NCBI GenBank assembly: GCA_022575985.1
Contig: JAKSXM010000246.1
Location: forward strand, 11,612,001-11,676,000
Direction: 5' to 3'
DNA: 64,000 nucleotides
Source: Anagrus nilaparvatae
Lineage: Eukaryota > Arthropoda > Insecta > Hymenoptera > Mymaridae
Shown here: positions 1 to 12,600 of the stretch, piece after piece
Layout of the letters: every line of letters starts with the position of its first letter
How positions within the stretch are numbered: the first letter of the stretch is position 1
Program-made: the position numbers and the translations under genes
Notes under the pieces: generated by a model
Told to the model about the DNA's origin: nothing
The model's database searches: none
Seen by the model: only the letters and a program-made list of their open reading frames with translations

Positions 1-217
1 TTAATTGAACTATAATTGAAAATTTCAAAAAAATACCATCCTTAGTCAAATTTAACACGTTAATTTTATTTATAAAAAAAAGTTTTTACATATTATTTTA
101 TAAAATTTGCATCTGAATAATATAAAGATTCAATTAAAAATATAACAATTTTATAGAAATGTAAATTATGTTTATCCTCTGATTTTTAACAATTAAAAAT
201 TCTATGAAAATACAAGA

Positions 218-1060
218 TCATCTATCTATAGGAATCCCATATCCTCCTCCTCCAGGAGTCTCAAGCAGAAAAATATCCTAAAAATAATGTTTGTTTTTAA
301 GTTATAAAAATTTGTCAATAATTTATGAATAAACCAAAAAAAATTCTAACCCCAGAGTCTACTGGAATGGCAGCTTTTGGACCTAAATTTATTTTTCTTC
401 CATTAGTTTTTATAAGAGTATTTTTACCCCTTTTTCCTGGTAATCCACCATCTAATCCGGGTGGACAATTAACTCGTCGTTCAGTTAATACTGATAGCAT
501 GATTGGTTCTCTTTAAAGTTATTTATTTATTAAGTTAAACAAATTTTTAATATTTCGAAAGTAAAACGATAAAAGTAAATCATACCGGAATAACATTTCT
601 CGTATTACTCCATCGCCTCCTTGATATGCTCCCTTACCTCCACTTTCTGAACGCAAAGAAAACTTTTGTAATATGAGTGGATATCGTATTTCCAGAATTT
701 CGGGATCTGTTATTCTTGTGTTTGTCATATGTGTGTGTATTCCACCTCTACCATTCCAAGAAGGACCCTTTATATGGACAAAAATTTAAGATTGCGTAAA
801 TAAATTAAATTTTGGACACGCCATTTGCTACTTACGGCTCCACTACCACCAGCAACGGTTTCATAATAACCCCATTGACTTGTACCAAGGGTAATATTGT
901 ACATGCAACCTTGTGATGCTGCACATATTCTAAATGCAGAAAGTATTTCATCTACTATCCTTTGTGATGTTAGTACATTTCCTCCAACAACTGCTGCTTC
1001 GTCTAATGGATCTAAAATACTGGCTTTTGGAATTATTACAATTACAGGTGCTAAACATCC
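218..1060 (-). CDS. OPLAH: 5-oxoprolinase (hydantoinase B-type domain), four C-terminal exons
   Basis: Cytosolic 5-oxoprolinase opens 5-oxoproline to glutamate using ATP in the gamma-glutamyl (glutathione) cycle. Four minus-strand exons are readable: 1060-836, 767-586, 510-351 and 277-218. Splice sites are GT-AG and the phases fit (0, 2, 0). They encode about 208 residues. Family motifs occur in order: [73 protein letters not shown] and the terminal ETPGGGGYG, followed by TGA at 220-218. The preceding exon (the family's VGHDxPLNQ region) was not found between 1,061 and 3,687. The rest therefore lies further away or is missing, and this may be a partial duplicate of the gene. The four exons themselves have no stop or frameshift. 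Identification rests on motif order. Confidence 0.85.
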
Positions 1061-1154
1061 CTACAAAAATTTACGTGCTGTCCGTGTAGGCACTTAAAAT
1101 AATCTTTCGAGGAACAAAAAAAAATTTTTTTTCAAAGACAATCTGCTTTAACCT

Positions 1155-1596
1155 GTGACAATTATTTCATAAGCGCTGTTTAATAGGCTATAATTTTGGT
1201 TGGAATTAGTATTTTTTGACGAAACTTGGCATGAATCATCAGTAGGGTTGTAAAAATGAAAGAGAAACTGCGTTTTCGAAAAAATCGCTATATATCAATT
1301 TCCGCAGCTTTTTTTTTTTTAAATCAGGATTTCCTGAATTTCCTAAGCAACCAGGGACTTCCTGAAAGCTAAGCGATCAGGATTTTCCTGGACTCTGAGC
1401 AATCAGAGTTTTCATGAATGCTAAGCAATCAGGATTTTTCTGAATGCTTAGAAATCAGGATTTCCTGAATGCTAGGCAATCAGGGATTTCCTGAATGATG
1501 AACAATCAGGATTTTCCTGAACGCTAAGCAACCAGGATTTTCAATTCCATCCAAAATTATAGCCTATCAAACAGCGCTCATGAACTAATTGTCACA
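1155..1596. mobile_element. Non-autonomous TIR element carrying a minisatellite
   Basis: The element is bounded by near-identical inverted repeats of about 53 bp that start TGTGACAATTA and include TAGGCTATAATTTTGG. The interior is largely a 26-bp minisatellite. It codes for nothing. It lies in the oxoprolinase intron or 5' flank and is absent at the matching place in the second duplication copy, so it inserted after the duplication or was lost there. No clear target duplication was found. Confidence 0.75.
1322..1545. repeat. 26-bp minisatellite, about 8 units
   Basis: The consensus unit has the form AATCAGGATTTTCCTGAAT followed by GCTAAGC. Each unit contains the short palindrome ATCAGGA..TCCTGAT. 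Units differ by a few substitutions. One or two related units also occur at 30,585-30,620 and 62,290-62,325 inside the long TIRs of the giant element. Confidence 0.85.
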
Positions 1597-1599
1597 TAG

Positions 1600-3687
1600 T
1601 ATTACATCTGGAAATTTCATTTAAAATGAAGAACTAATTAAATAAAAGAAAAGTATGATTATACGAAAAATATGATTTTTTTGTAATTTCTTTTTGATGA
1701 AAATTTAATTACTTATTGTTTATGTATTTTATAAAATATACATGATTATTATTTTTTTTTTTTTTAAATGAATTTATTCGAATTCATGCCGAATTCATAG
1801 CAAATTCGATGTGAATACGAAAGCGCTTCGTTTTTCGAGTTCCTGACGAATTCGGCAAAAAAATATAGGCCAATTGGGAATACAAATATACGCCTTTTTC
1901 CTTCGGGGTAAAAAAAGTTTAAAATCTAATAAGATTGCTTAAAAGATTTTTTTTTTAAAAAAGCGATATTTAAATTTTGACCTCAAAAAAAAAAATAAGA
2001 AATTCATTATGAATTTTTAAATAATTCTCTATATCATAAAAAAGAAAAATATAGTTTGTGTGCGAAAACGAGCTTACTTAAATTACTTAACTTAGTAAGT
2101 CGATAGTAATGTTTAAAAATAAGTTTATTTATTTTCTTATAGTACATAAAAATGGAAAAGTCAATAGTTTTACGAAAATAAAAATTTTATTATTGCTTTG
2201 AATTGTCCAGTTCTTTTGAGTATGTTAAAAAAACATTACTAGAATTTTCTCCTGAGTGCATAAATAAAAGTTTACTATTTAATTTTGTAATTTTTAGTTA
2301 AGTTTAAGTTTAAGTTTAAGTTTAAGTTTGTCTTTTTTTTTAAGTTTACTATTTAATTTCGTTTTTTTTAGCTTCTAACTACGACATACGAATTCTTTGA
2401 GACCCTGTGTGTATGTGAAAAAAAGTAGTCCTCTTGAATTGGTATAAAATCTACTCGTTTACGTAAAAATATTTTTGTGGTGATTTTTAAATTTTGAATA
2501 GACATAAAAAGTTTTGTTTCGAGAATTTTTACCTGCAGTACCCCGAAACTAAAGGGAGAAAAAAAAACTAAAGTCCACTACTCATCACAAAAAGTAATAT
2601 GGGTAATATTAAACGATTAATGTCTTTTTTCATTACGTATTAGAATTTCTGTAATATCAATGAGTAATGGAAAATTACGAGTTCTTTGATCTCTGTTTTC
2701 AAGTATTCGCTTGAATTTTCAAGCAATTCAAGAAAATTCAATTGCGGAAACCTGAAAGTAGAGTTTTTTTTGCATCTATTTTTAGTTTCTTTTTAAATTT
2801 AAGGGTACTTTTCCCCTCCCTTGGGGAGGAAAAATTTTATGTATTGCAATCTACGAAATGCTTGAAAACAAAAGTTCATAAACACTATAAGTATTTTTAA
2901 TTAAGGGATAGTTTTAATGATCCTCTGAGGATTTAAACAATTTTTGAAACTGTAATTGTTGTTACTCATACGTTTTCAAAATAAAAAAGTTAAAAAAATT
3001 TTTTTTAATTAAGGGGTAGTTTTTACCTGTTTTTCCTCATGGGAAGTGGTTAATATATAATGTAATGTTAAAATTCGATAAAACAGTTTCAAAGACTTGA
3101 TTAAAATAAGTAAAAAAAAAGTATTAAATATTGTTTCAGTTCCTATAATAATTAGCCTTATATCCCAATTTGGGTTTATAATAATTAAATTGCAATATTT
3201 TCTTGTCTTCTTTTCAAAAAATGCAATTTTAATTTAAGCTCTACTTTCGAAATGTTGCAAAAAAATCCGCAGTTTTTGTTGATTTAAAGCTGCTCCAGCC
3301 ACCTTAAATACTCAGATTTGGTTTCAGCGACTCAAAAAATTTGTAATTTAGACCTATTTTTTATTTGGTTCCCGATTCCATTATCTACTTCCTATAAACC
3401 GCATTTTGACTGGAGAAAGTATTAAAATAATAAAATTAAAACTGTTAAATGTAATTTGAATAATTACAGAAGAAATAAAATAAAGATTTGTGAAAGAACT
3501 TTTTTTACATAATATGAGGTAATTTTTATGTAGTTAAGAAAATTTCATTTGTACTTTGTAAAAATAACTCTAATTTACTATAAAGTCAGTAAAATAGAGG
3601 CCAGTAATTTTTGCAGGGTATTATTATTTTTGTATTTTTATATAATATATAGATTTATTAATAATGTAAGCATAAATTTTTAAGGTC
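1600..3687. other. Intergenic stretch between oxoprolinase exons and odorant receptor
   Basis: I find no supported gene here. It holds a TTAAGT-type microsatellite at 2,296-2,331 and AT-rich sequence shared with the second duplication copy. The promoter of the odorant receptor should lie here, but no specific element was recognised. Confidence 0.6.
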
Positions 3688-6600
3688 ATGGCTAATTCTT
3701 ATTATTTTAACAAATTTTTCAAATCATTAAGATATTTATTTCTTTTTCTTGGTGTTTGGCCATACGAAAATGGAAAAGTATCTAAAGTTATTCGATATAT
3801 TTTTATTCTCCATGGTGTTATTGTATTAATTTTGCTGGTAAATATTTTATCTTACTACTATAAGGGTGCTTTTCACAGAAACAGTATAAATTGACCCTTC
3901 CCCACTTATTTTGCACCTTTTTTTCTTTTAAAAAGTTAATTAATAATATTTTTTCAAAGTCCAAATCAACTACGCATGTATTGTTAAGTTAACGAAAATA
4001 TTTGCTTGAGCCTACGTGTTCAAAATGTCAAAAACGTCCGCTGTCTTTTTGCTTAACTATAAACTTTGAGTATTAACATAAGGCTTAAAATTTGAATTTA
4101 AATTTTTCTGTAGGGTGTATATGACGTATTTAGGTTCCAAAAATTCATTTTTTTCATCGAATCAAATTTTAATGCAGTCCTCTTAGCGTATCGTCGTATT
4201 CAAGTCTGTCCCTGAATTTTAGCTGTTTTAAAAACTCTGCCTTAACTTTTTTTTTACTTAACTTCTCATATATGAACCGAAAAAAACTTAAAGTTAGGAT
4301 AATAAAAGGTTTATCAACGAAAACTTGCAATTTAAAATTTTTAAAACGCTCATACAAAATAAAAATGTCAAAAACGTCCAGGTCGTTTTCTCAAAGTGTA
4401 TGCAATATTTTTACATAATTAACGAGAAGTACAAGTTAGACCCCCCATTCCAAAATTTTAAGGTCATTTTTTTAGCAAATTTTTTGTAATCTGATTCAAA
4501 TGACCCCCCTAAAACATTTTCTACATCCGTCACTGCTGAATGCATCTGGTTCAGTGACGTGTTTTGATGAAAAAATATGGTACCCAAATCAAGATGGCTC
4601 CAATCAAGAGCTATTTAATATTAGTCTCAAAATGTCAAAAACGTCAGCATAAATAATAAAAAATTCCATAAGAATAACCCGTAGAATTTATTTTTACGTT
4701 TGTAGTATAGTACCATTGAAAATTGTAGGTTATTTAGACCTTGAAAAGCATAAAAATAAAAAAAATTTTGAAAAAAAAAATACTAAGTGTTGTTTCGCAA
4801 GTGATAGAAAAATATACTGTTTTTGTGAAAAGCACCCATTCATTTGAAAATTCATTTATGCGTGTGTGTGTGTGTTAGCGAGATCTAGTCTTAAATAATA
4901 GCTTAAATTTTTTTTTTTCTATTTGATTTTCATAGTAACAAGCTTGTTATATAAAAAGGAAAAAGAGAGAAAGTATCAATAAAAATACTTTTTTCTGTCT
5001 ATTTAAATTTTAATAACAAAATAACTATAGGACTAATTTTATGTTTTTAGATTATAAGAATATATAAAGATAGGAATAAATCAGATATTTTAATTGAAGA
5101 AATAGCAGCTTTATTTTTGTTCTTAATTGTAGCTACTGTCTATGCACATTTTATCCTAAAAAAAGAAGAGGTAATTTATTAAAAATTTTTTACGTTAAAT
5201 TGTATAATTTAGATTCAAAGTTATTTATTTTTCTTGCAAAAATGCAACAGAAAAAATTTTTTTTCTTCACAAATTATGGTTTTTAATTTTGATGATCCTT
5301 TTAATTATTTTTATTACAGATAAAATCTATTTTCGATGATTATGACCGTGAATGGAAAAAATTAATAGATAAAAATGAATTTAAAATTTTAATAAAAGCA
5401 GCAAAAACAGGAAACACTATTAGCATTTTTTATACAGGTAATTTGATATTTGAATTATAAGTAGCCTAATAATTAAGTTATGATTTTTTTAGTTTTGCTT
5501 TTAGTTGCATTGGTCATAGGAGTATCAACTCCAATGATAACACCAGTAATGGATATTTTATACCCTTTGAATGAATCAAGGGTAAAATATCAGCTATTTG
5601 CAATGGAACGTTTTGTTGATGAACAAGAACACTTCTATAAAATATATTTTCACTCAATTATTGTTATTGCCTTAGCTATTTTAACAATTTTGGCAATAGC
5701 TAGTTTTTTTGCAAATTTATCTAACCAAGCATCTGGATTAATTGAAGTTCTTAGGTTTCGTAAAATTTATTATTTTCATATTATTAATATAATAATAATT
5801 AAATAAATATTTTTTTAGCTATCGCATAAAAATGTCTTTAGATAATTCAAACGCAAAAGAAGCAAAATACAAAAAACTAAAAGATTGTGTTATTTTTCAT
5901 CAAAATATTCTTAGGTAAGAATATTTTTTTAATAACATTTAAGAATTATTTTAAATAGTACTATATTATGACCCGTAGCCATACGAAGGACCATTATTAT
6001 TTTATGGTCAAAGATATTTTAGAGACATTTCTTGTATTTATATAATTTTGTGTCTGATTTCTGATTGCTGGCTCTTCTTTGGTCCTAATAAATACGTATA
6101 AATTACATGTTTTGGGTGAGGAGGGTGTATCTTACTACCTAAAACTCATGATCCCCTCTCTCATGACTTTTCTCATCGAATTATTCGTGATTTGATTGGT
6201 CGCGCTGATTTTGTCATCCGCGTGATTTATATCAGAAGTTCTGCGGTCACTTGCTCGCCCGTTATTTAGTTTTTATTAGTTTTTAAAAATTTATAATTAT
6301 AACATATTAAAAAAAATAAAGTTAGCAATAAAATAAATTTCTTATTTTATTGTTCATTCAACTTATTAATGATAATATGCGAAAACTCATTGGAGTATTT
6401 CGTCATCCAATTGTAAAATTTCGCCGTCCAGGACAAAAGAAAAATTTATTTAGAGGGATAGTAAACAATAATTGCATTCAGATACGATATTAAATATTTT
6501 TTTCTTGAGGTAAATTTCTATCTCTAAAAAACTCATGTAACATAATTTTTCGTCTAAATTATTCGTGTTGCTATTGGTTGCGCTGATTTTTTCATTATTT

Positions 6601-9600
6601 ATTTCATTAGTTCTAATTTTTATTATCTTTTAAAATACTTGACTATTAATAAAATTTTGTCTGAAAAATACGGAAATAAGGAATACAAAAATTATTTGAT
6701 TTTACAATCTTCTAAGAATTTCGTCATCTTTATCTAATTGGCGGTTTCATTGATGCATTGTAGTGTTAGCGGCGCACTGTATACAGCACTTAGACTATTG
6801 AAACGTTGTTTACTTTACTTATCTAATGAACTGAGTGCGCAAATACAGAGACTCTCAAACTCAGAGATACGGTACATATTTGGTTTAAGACGGCAAGAAC
6901 ACATAGCACCATTTAGAAGAAGACTAAATTGGATGCGTAATACAACTCGCACCAATTACTTCGCTGCCCTAACAATGTACAGACTAGTACGCATGAAGGA
7001 GCCACCACTCCTTCTACCACTCTTTGAACCCAATAAATCAGACAAACCTTCTTGTGGTCCTCGTAAGGATTTAAAGATCCCTACTTCTATAAAAACTGAC
7101 TGATTTACTGATTGACTAAATTGACTTATTGACTGATTATACTGAACAGATTGTTGTTATATATTCTCTCTTTAACCAGAGTTTTAATTAGTTTTATTTA
7201 TTTAGTATTATATTCGTTTTCTATTATTTTATTTTATTTTGCATTTTGTATTTAAAATTTTATTGTATATGTTACCGTTAATGTACCTCCAACCGATAAA
7301 GTTAGATTTAGCTGGTTAAAGTTAACTTTAGCGAAGCGTTTTTGTTAAAGTCCACGAAGACGATTAAAATGAATAAAAATATAACTTTAACGGCTTTATG
7401 TAAGTTAAAGTTAACTTTAACCAATCCTTGTTAGTTAAAGTCCATGAAAGTGGTTTCATATAAGTGCGTTTGAGTTTGTATTATATATTATATACGACTC
7501 TCGCTATAAGGCTACTCTATTAAAAACAAAGATACTTTACTACGTAAGTAAAGTATCTTTGATTAAAAATGCCTTTCTTAGGACCAGTAACCATCCCGAT
7601 CAGAAGTCGAAACATGGGGTCAGCAGGGTCCGAGGTGGGTGAGCCATGTTCCCAGCACCGGTACCAGGTAAGCTGCGTCACGCGGGGCGAGCTGGGTACC
7701 CGCTTGGCATGCCCTGTTCGTATTCTGCGCAAGCGCATTCAAATGAATATTTTCATTATTTCTGTTTATATTTCTGTTGTTTATTTAGTTTACAGAATTT
7801 CTTTAAATATTTAAAAAAGATTAAAATAATAAATGATGTTCTGAATGACCATTAAAAAAAAACTTGACATCAAAATATATATATAGACATAAAATTTCAT
7901 AAATTTAATTAATTATGACTTAGTGGATGGGTGCATACTTTGATATTAAATTAAAATTTATAGGTTATAAAAAAAGAATTTTTATTTTTGAATTACGTTG
8001 AGTAAAATAATTTTTATTTAATTTATTATAAATTTTATGGTAGAATATATTTAGAGCCAATCAACATGGATTTTTCTGATAGATTTTGCTTTAATTGTTG
8101 AACTATTGTTTAATATCATTAATTATATTTCTTTTTGTTTTTTTGATTTCAAGTGAGATTTCTAAGATTTCTTGATTATTTAGAATTAACTCGTTAAATA
8201 CTTTTATTTTTTTAGATTCAATTATGTTTTCAGGAAAAACAATTAGGTCCGTTACTGGTACGTTGTCCATATGTTTTCTATGTTTTCTAATCTCTCATTT
8301 TTAGGAGCAGAGAATTAAAATAACTGTTATCGACTAAATTTAATTAAGCTTAAATTTCATTCCTTAATCTTAATAATATTTATTTTGTTTGTAAATCTAG
8401 TTTTTTAAAAATTTACCTTGTTTTGAATTTATCTTGGAATTATCTTACTAATCTACCAGTATAAAATGGGCAAAATTAAATATATGCAATTACAAATATA
8501 GAAATATAATAATATATTTATTACTTTATAATAATATATTTATTTATTTTACATAATATAGGGCTATGATGTAAATAACCATCAAAAAATAATCATCTTT
8601 GCGCTTGCGTATTTATTCAACAGGGCTAGCCTACCTAGTACCCAGCTTGCCCCGCGTGACTCGCCAACCTTGGTTCCAGAATGGTCACCAAGCTCGGCCC
8701 CTCAAAGCAACTGGGAAAAACCTCGCTCGTCTTCCGATCGGGGCAATCCTAGTTAAAAGACATCCCTAGGGTTAGGTTAGGCTATTTTTTTTAAAGGCAT
8801 TGTTACAGTATGGTGCAGCATTTGCTTCAAAACTTGCGCATGGGTTCTTCAGCCCACCTTGCCCTAATTCTAGGAAATGCCTTACTGTGATAATGGCTTT
8901 AAAAAAAAAATATCCCAACATAACCCTAGGGGCGTGTTATAGCTAGGATTTTTATGATTTTTAAAGGAGTAGCCTAACCTAAGCCCTTGGGGTGCCTTAT
9001 AGCAAGAGTCGTATATAATATATAACACAAATTTTTTTTTATTATGCGAAAACGTTTTAATGGACTTTAACTGACAAGGATTGGTTAAAGTTAACTTTAT
9101 CGTATACACGCCCGTTAATGTTGTATTTTTATTCATTTTAATCGTCTTCGTGGACTTTAGCGAAAACGCTTCGCTAAAGTTAACTTAAACCAGTTAAAGC
9201 TAACTTTATCGGGAGAGCGGACTTTGACGGTAACATATATATTGTATATATTAATCTATATATTGTATATATTAATCATGTATGTAAAAAGTGTATCATA
9301 TTTTTGCCTGGCAGAATAAAGAACATAGTAATAATAATAATAATACATTATACATAATTTATTTCTTATGGAAATTGAGTCCCGGTCAAATTCGCTAAAT
9401 TTTTGATATGTGATAGAGTTCATCATGCTAATCAATTGTCTCAATGGCCACAAAGCTCAAAAATGGATAGTTTGACCGGTACAGAGCTTTAAAGCTCCGT
9501 GTTTCCTCCACGGATTTATGCATATGCGCAGTGTATATAGACTTTTGAAATAGCCTATTTTATTTTTTTTTTATTTAGGTTTATATTTTTGAGGTTCCTG

Positions 9601-12600
9601 AATTCAGATCTGTTGTTAGATTTTCAAAATTGACAGTTTTTTTATGTTTCATCTTACTTTTTGGTAAAATGATAAAAAAAATAGCAAATTCGGATTGTAC
9701 TGGAAAAATTACTCTTTAATACGTCTTTAAATCCAGTTTATAGCATCCTTTGAATCTGATAGGAAAATCTCAAGTCTGTGAATTTTTTAAAAAATCCAAT
9801 ATTTAACATTTGAGTTGCTCTAAGACCTTGAAAATTGAAAATTTGTATTTTTTGGTCCTAAATAAACTTATTTTAGTAAATTATAATTACAAAACAATTG
9901 AGAAAACATAAATCCATCATTAAAAATAATTTTAGTTTATTTAAAAAATTTCAGAAATTGGTTTTTTTCAAATATTGAAAAAATATGATTTTGAGCCTTC
10001 CAACTCAAAAAAAACTATGGAGCGAGCAAAATTTTTTGTGTCACTTGCTCGTCACTTTTTATGGTCTAAAATCAAGTAAAAAATGTTAATTTATAAAAAA
10101 AATTTGTTTTTATTTACCCCCCAACAACCCCCAAATTGGGGCGGTTCTCCCCGAGAGCTACGGTTTTAATTTTAGGACAAGCATTTCCTGCCTCAGGAGA
10201 CCATATTATAGAATCAGAAAATACCAGAGATTTTTTGTATAATCGTGGTGAAACTTTTTTCGTGTTCCAGACCACTGTGATACTACCCTAAAGTGGCTTA
10301 ATTTGAATTTTGAGACTTTGTTAATATCCACATTAAACATTGTCATCAGTTTCAATCGATTAAAATAGATGATACTTGAACAAGAATTAAAAAACGCGAA
10401 AAAATAGAAAAAAACGCCTATTTTTGGTAAAAATGTCTTTCAACTAATTTCATGTGCCTGGGTCATAAACTTAATCTTCATACCTTAATCTAATTTTCTA
10501 GCCAATAAAATCAGATGGAGCAAAAATTTCGTGATTTCCAATTTTTTTAAATTATTTCTAATAAATTTATCTATTTTAATTTCTTATTTTCTCGCAAGAG
10601 CTTTGCCTCTGTACCCCCACGGAAGACTTTCGGCTTTTACTAAAAAAGGTCAAAAGAAAACTTTATGATATTAATTATGCGCGGTTTTATCGACATTTTT
10701 TTTATTTATATGTTTGAGAAAGAATATCGAATATTAAAAAAAAAAAATAATCCACTTTTGTTTATCACGAGCAAGCTATGCACTTCCTAAAAATATCTAT
10801 TTGTTCAACAAGGGGAAAAAAATAGGATTTGGCTTTCAATGCATTGAAAGTAAAATTTCCTACATTTTTTCCCGTGTTCAACACATAGTTTTTCATTAAA
10901 AGCGAAAAAAAGATCGCCCGAAAGTAAGAAAGTAGATCTTTTTTGCAGCGTGTAATGAAAAGTGAATATCATATTTATGTGTTCACCAATTCCAAAAATA
11001 AAACTTATAGATGAAGATGTCGTAAATATTGCAAAAAATAATTTTAAGTTTGCTATATTATGAACAACGGGACCATTCCCAGAGAAAACGGATATCCTGT
11101 TCATATTATAAAATTCAGATTTCTCATAATTTTAATTACTAATATAAATTTCTGACAATTTTTTTGATAGATAAACAATTATTATTTATTAATTATTAAG
11201 TTTTTAGTCAAAAAATATATATGAGGATCCTAGTTTTTCTCACCAAAAAAAACTTCCAAACATTTTTTTCACATTTAATGTACCTTATTTATTATTATTA
11301 TTTAGTTATTAAAAATTTATCTATTTAATATACTATATTTAATTATGATTAATATATTTTTTTAGTTTATTGGATAATTTTACTAGTTGCCACACAATAG
11401 TTTTGGGATTTATGATGTTCCTTTCGCTTATATTGACAAGTTTTTGTGGAGTTGCTGTAAGTTAAACAATTAATATTAAGGCCCCCGTTCCGGGAGTCAT
11501 AAACTTATAAGCAATTTGTGTAAACACAACCTAAATGTATGGAACATGTTTACTTTCAGCTGAGGGCTAGTTATAATGCAAATGTTACGCAACGTTACAA
11601 TACAATTTTCTAATTTTATAATTTGTAATTATCACCTTACTAGATGTTCAGATTCTAAACCAAAACTATTCTGATTCCCTAAACCCGAATTATTCCAAGT
11701 CCCTAAATTGAAATTGTTCTAAGTCTCATTTGACCCCCCCATTAAACCGGACAAATTTCACCCCCCCCCCCTTAATTTTCAAGTTCTTGAGGTACCCCCT
11801 CCTTATAAACATGTTCCATGTTCAAATTTTCTTAGCAAAAAAATTTTTTTTTAATGAGCTTTTAGAACCCTTACAGTCCGGCCACACTATGACTTGAAAT
11901 TGAAATTAAAAATGAAATTGAAAAAAAAAAATCGGTAGAAGGGGCAGCCGCGCTTTTAAAAATTTATTTACTTATTTACTTATTTATTAAAAATAAATAA
12001 AAATTAACAATTTATTATTTATTTACGTGTTTATAAGTCAATTAACTAACAAGAGGTAAATATTTCATTTATTACCTCATTTTTAATTGATTTTTATTAA
12101 ATAAATAAATATTTTTAAAAAGCGCGGATTCCCCTTCAACTAATTTTTTTTCAATGTCTGGACTGTTAAGAATTGATAAAAAATAAATTTTTTTTAATAT
12201 CCCCTCTTTAACAAAAAACGCTACTTTTGTGCATACCCATATACACTTGTACCAAAACTTTAAACGCTTTTTTCACGAAACACAATTTTTGAATTTGGCG
12301 AGCACGATAACTCAAAATCTCTAGTTAATGGAATTGACTAAAATCTTTTTTGCATGTTTATGTATATATCACCGACGGGATGGAAAAACGTTTTAAAAAA
12401 AAAGTTATCTAATTTATATCCTTTCATTTTCGGTAAAAAAAATTTTGAAACAAATATATTTTGAAATACATCATTAGACCGGAGAATATTCTGAAATTTT
12501 GAGTACACAGGCACAAAAATATATACATACACACATACACACCTCCGAGTTCACTAGCATCAAAAAAAAAATTGAAAATTAAAATTTTCCTCCTTAAGGA

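Larger units (their letters stand above)
1..4128. repeat. Segmental duplication, copy 1
   Basis: This block matches 21,905-27,054 in the same orientation. Shared landmarks in the same order are the oxoprolinase 3' exons, long non-coding stretches and odorant-receptor exon 1, followed by the start of the element in intron 1. Similarity is lost after about 4,128, and the block continues beyond the window start. Copy-specific insertions interrupt both copies; the TIR element at 1,155-1,596 is present only here. Boundaries were judged by eye. Confidence 0.85.

Noticed and set aside
325..1097. Plus-strand frames over 325-516 and 897-1,097
   Set aside because: They are shadows of the minus-strand oxoprolinase exons, which carry the conserved motifs.
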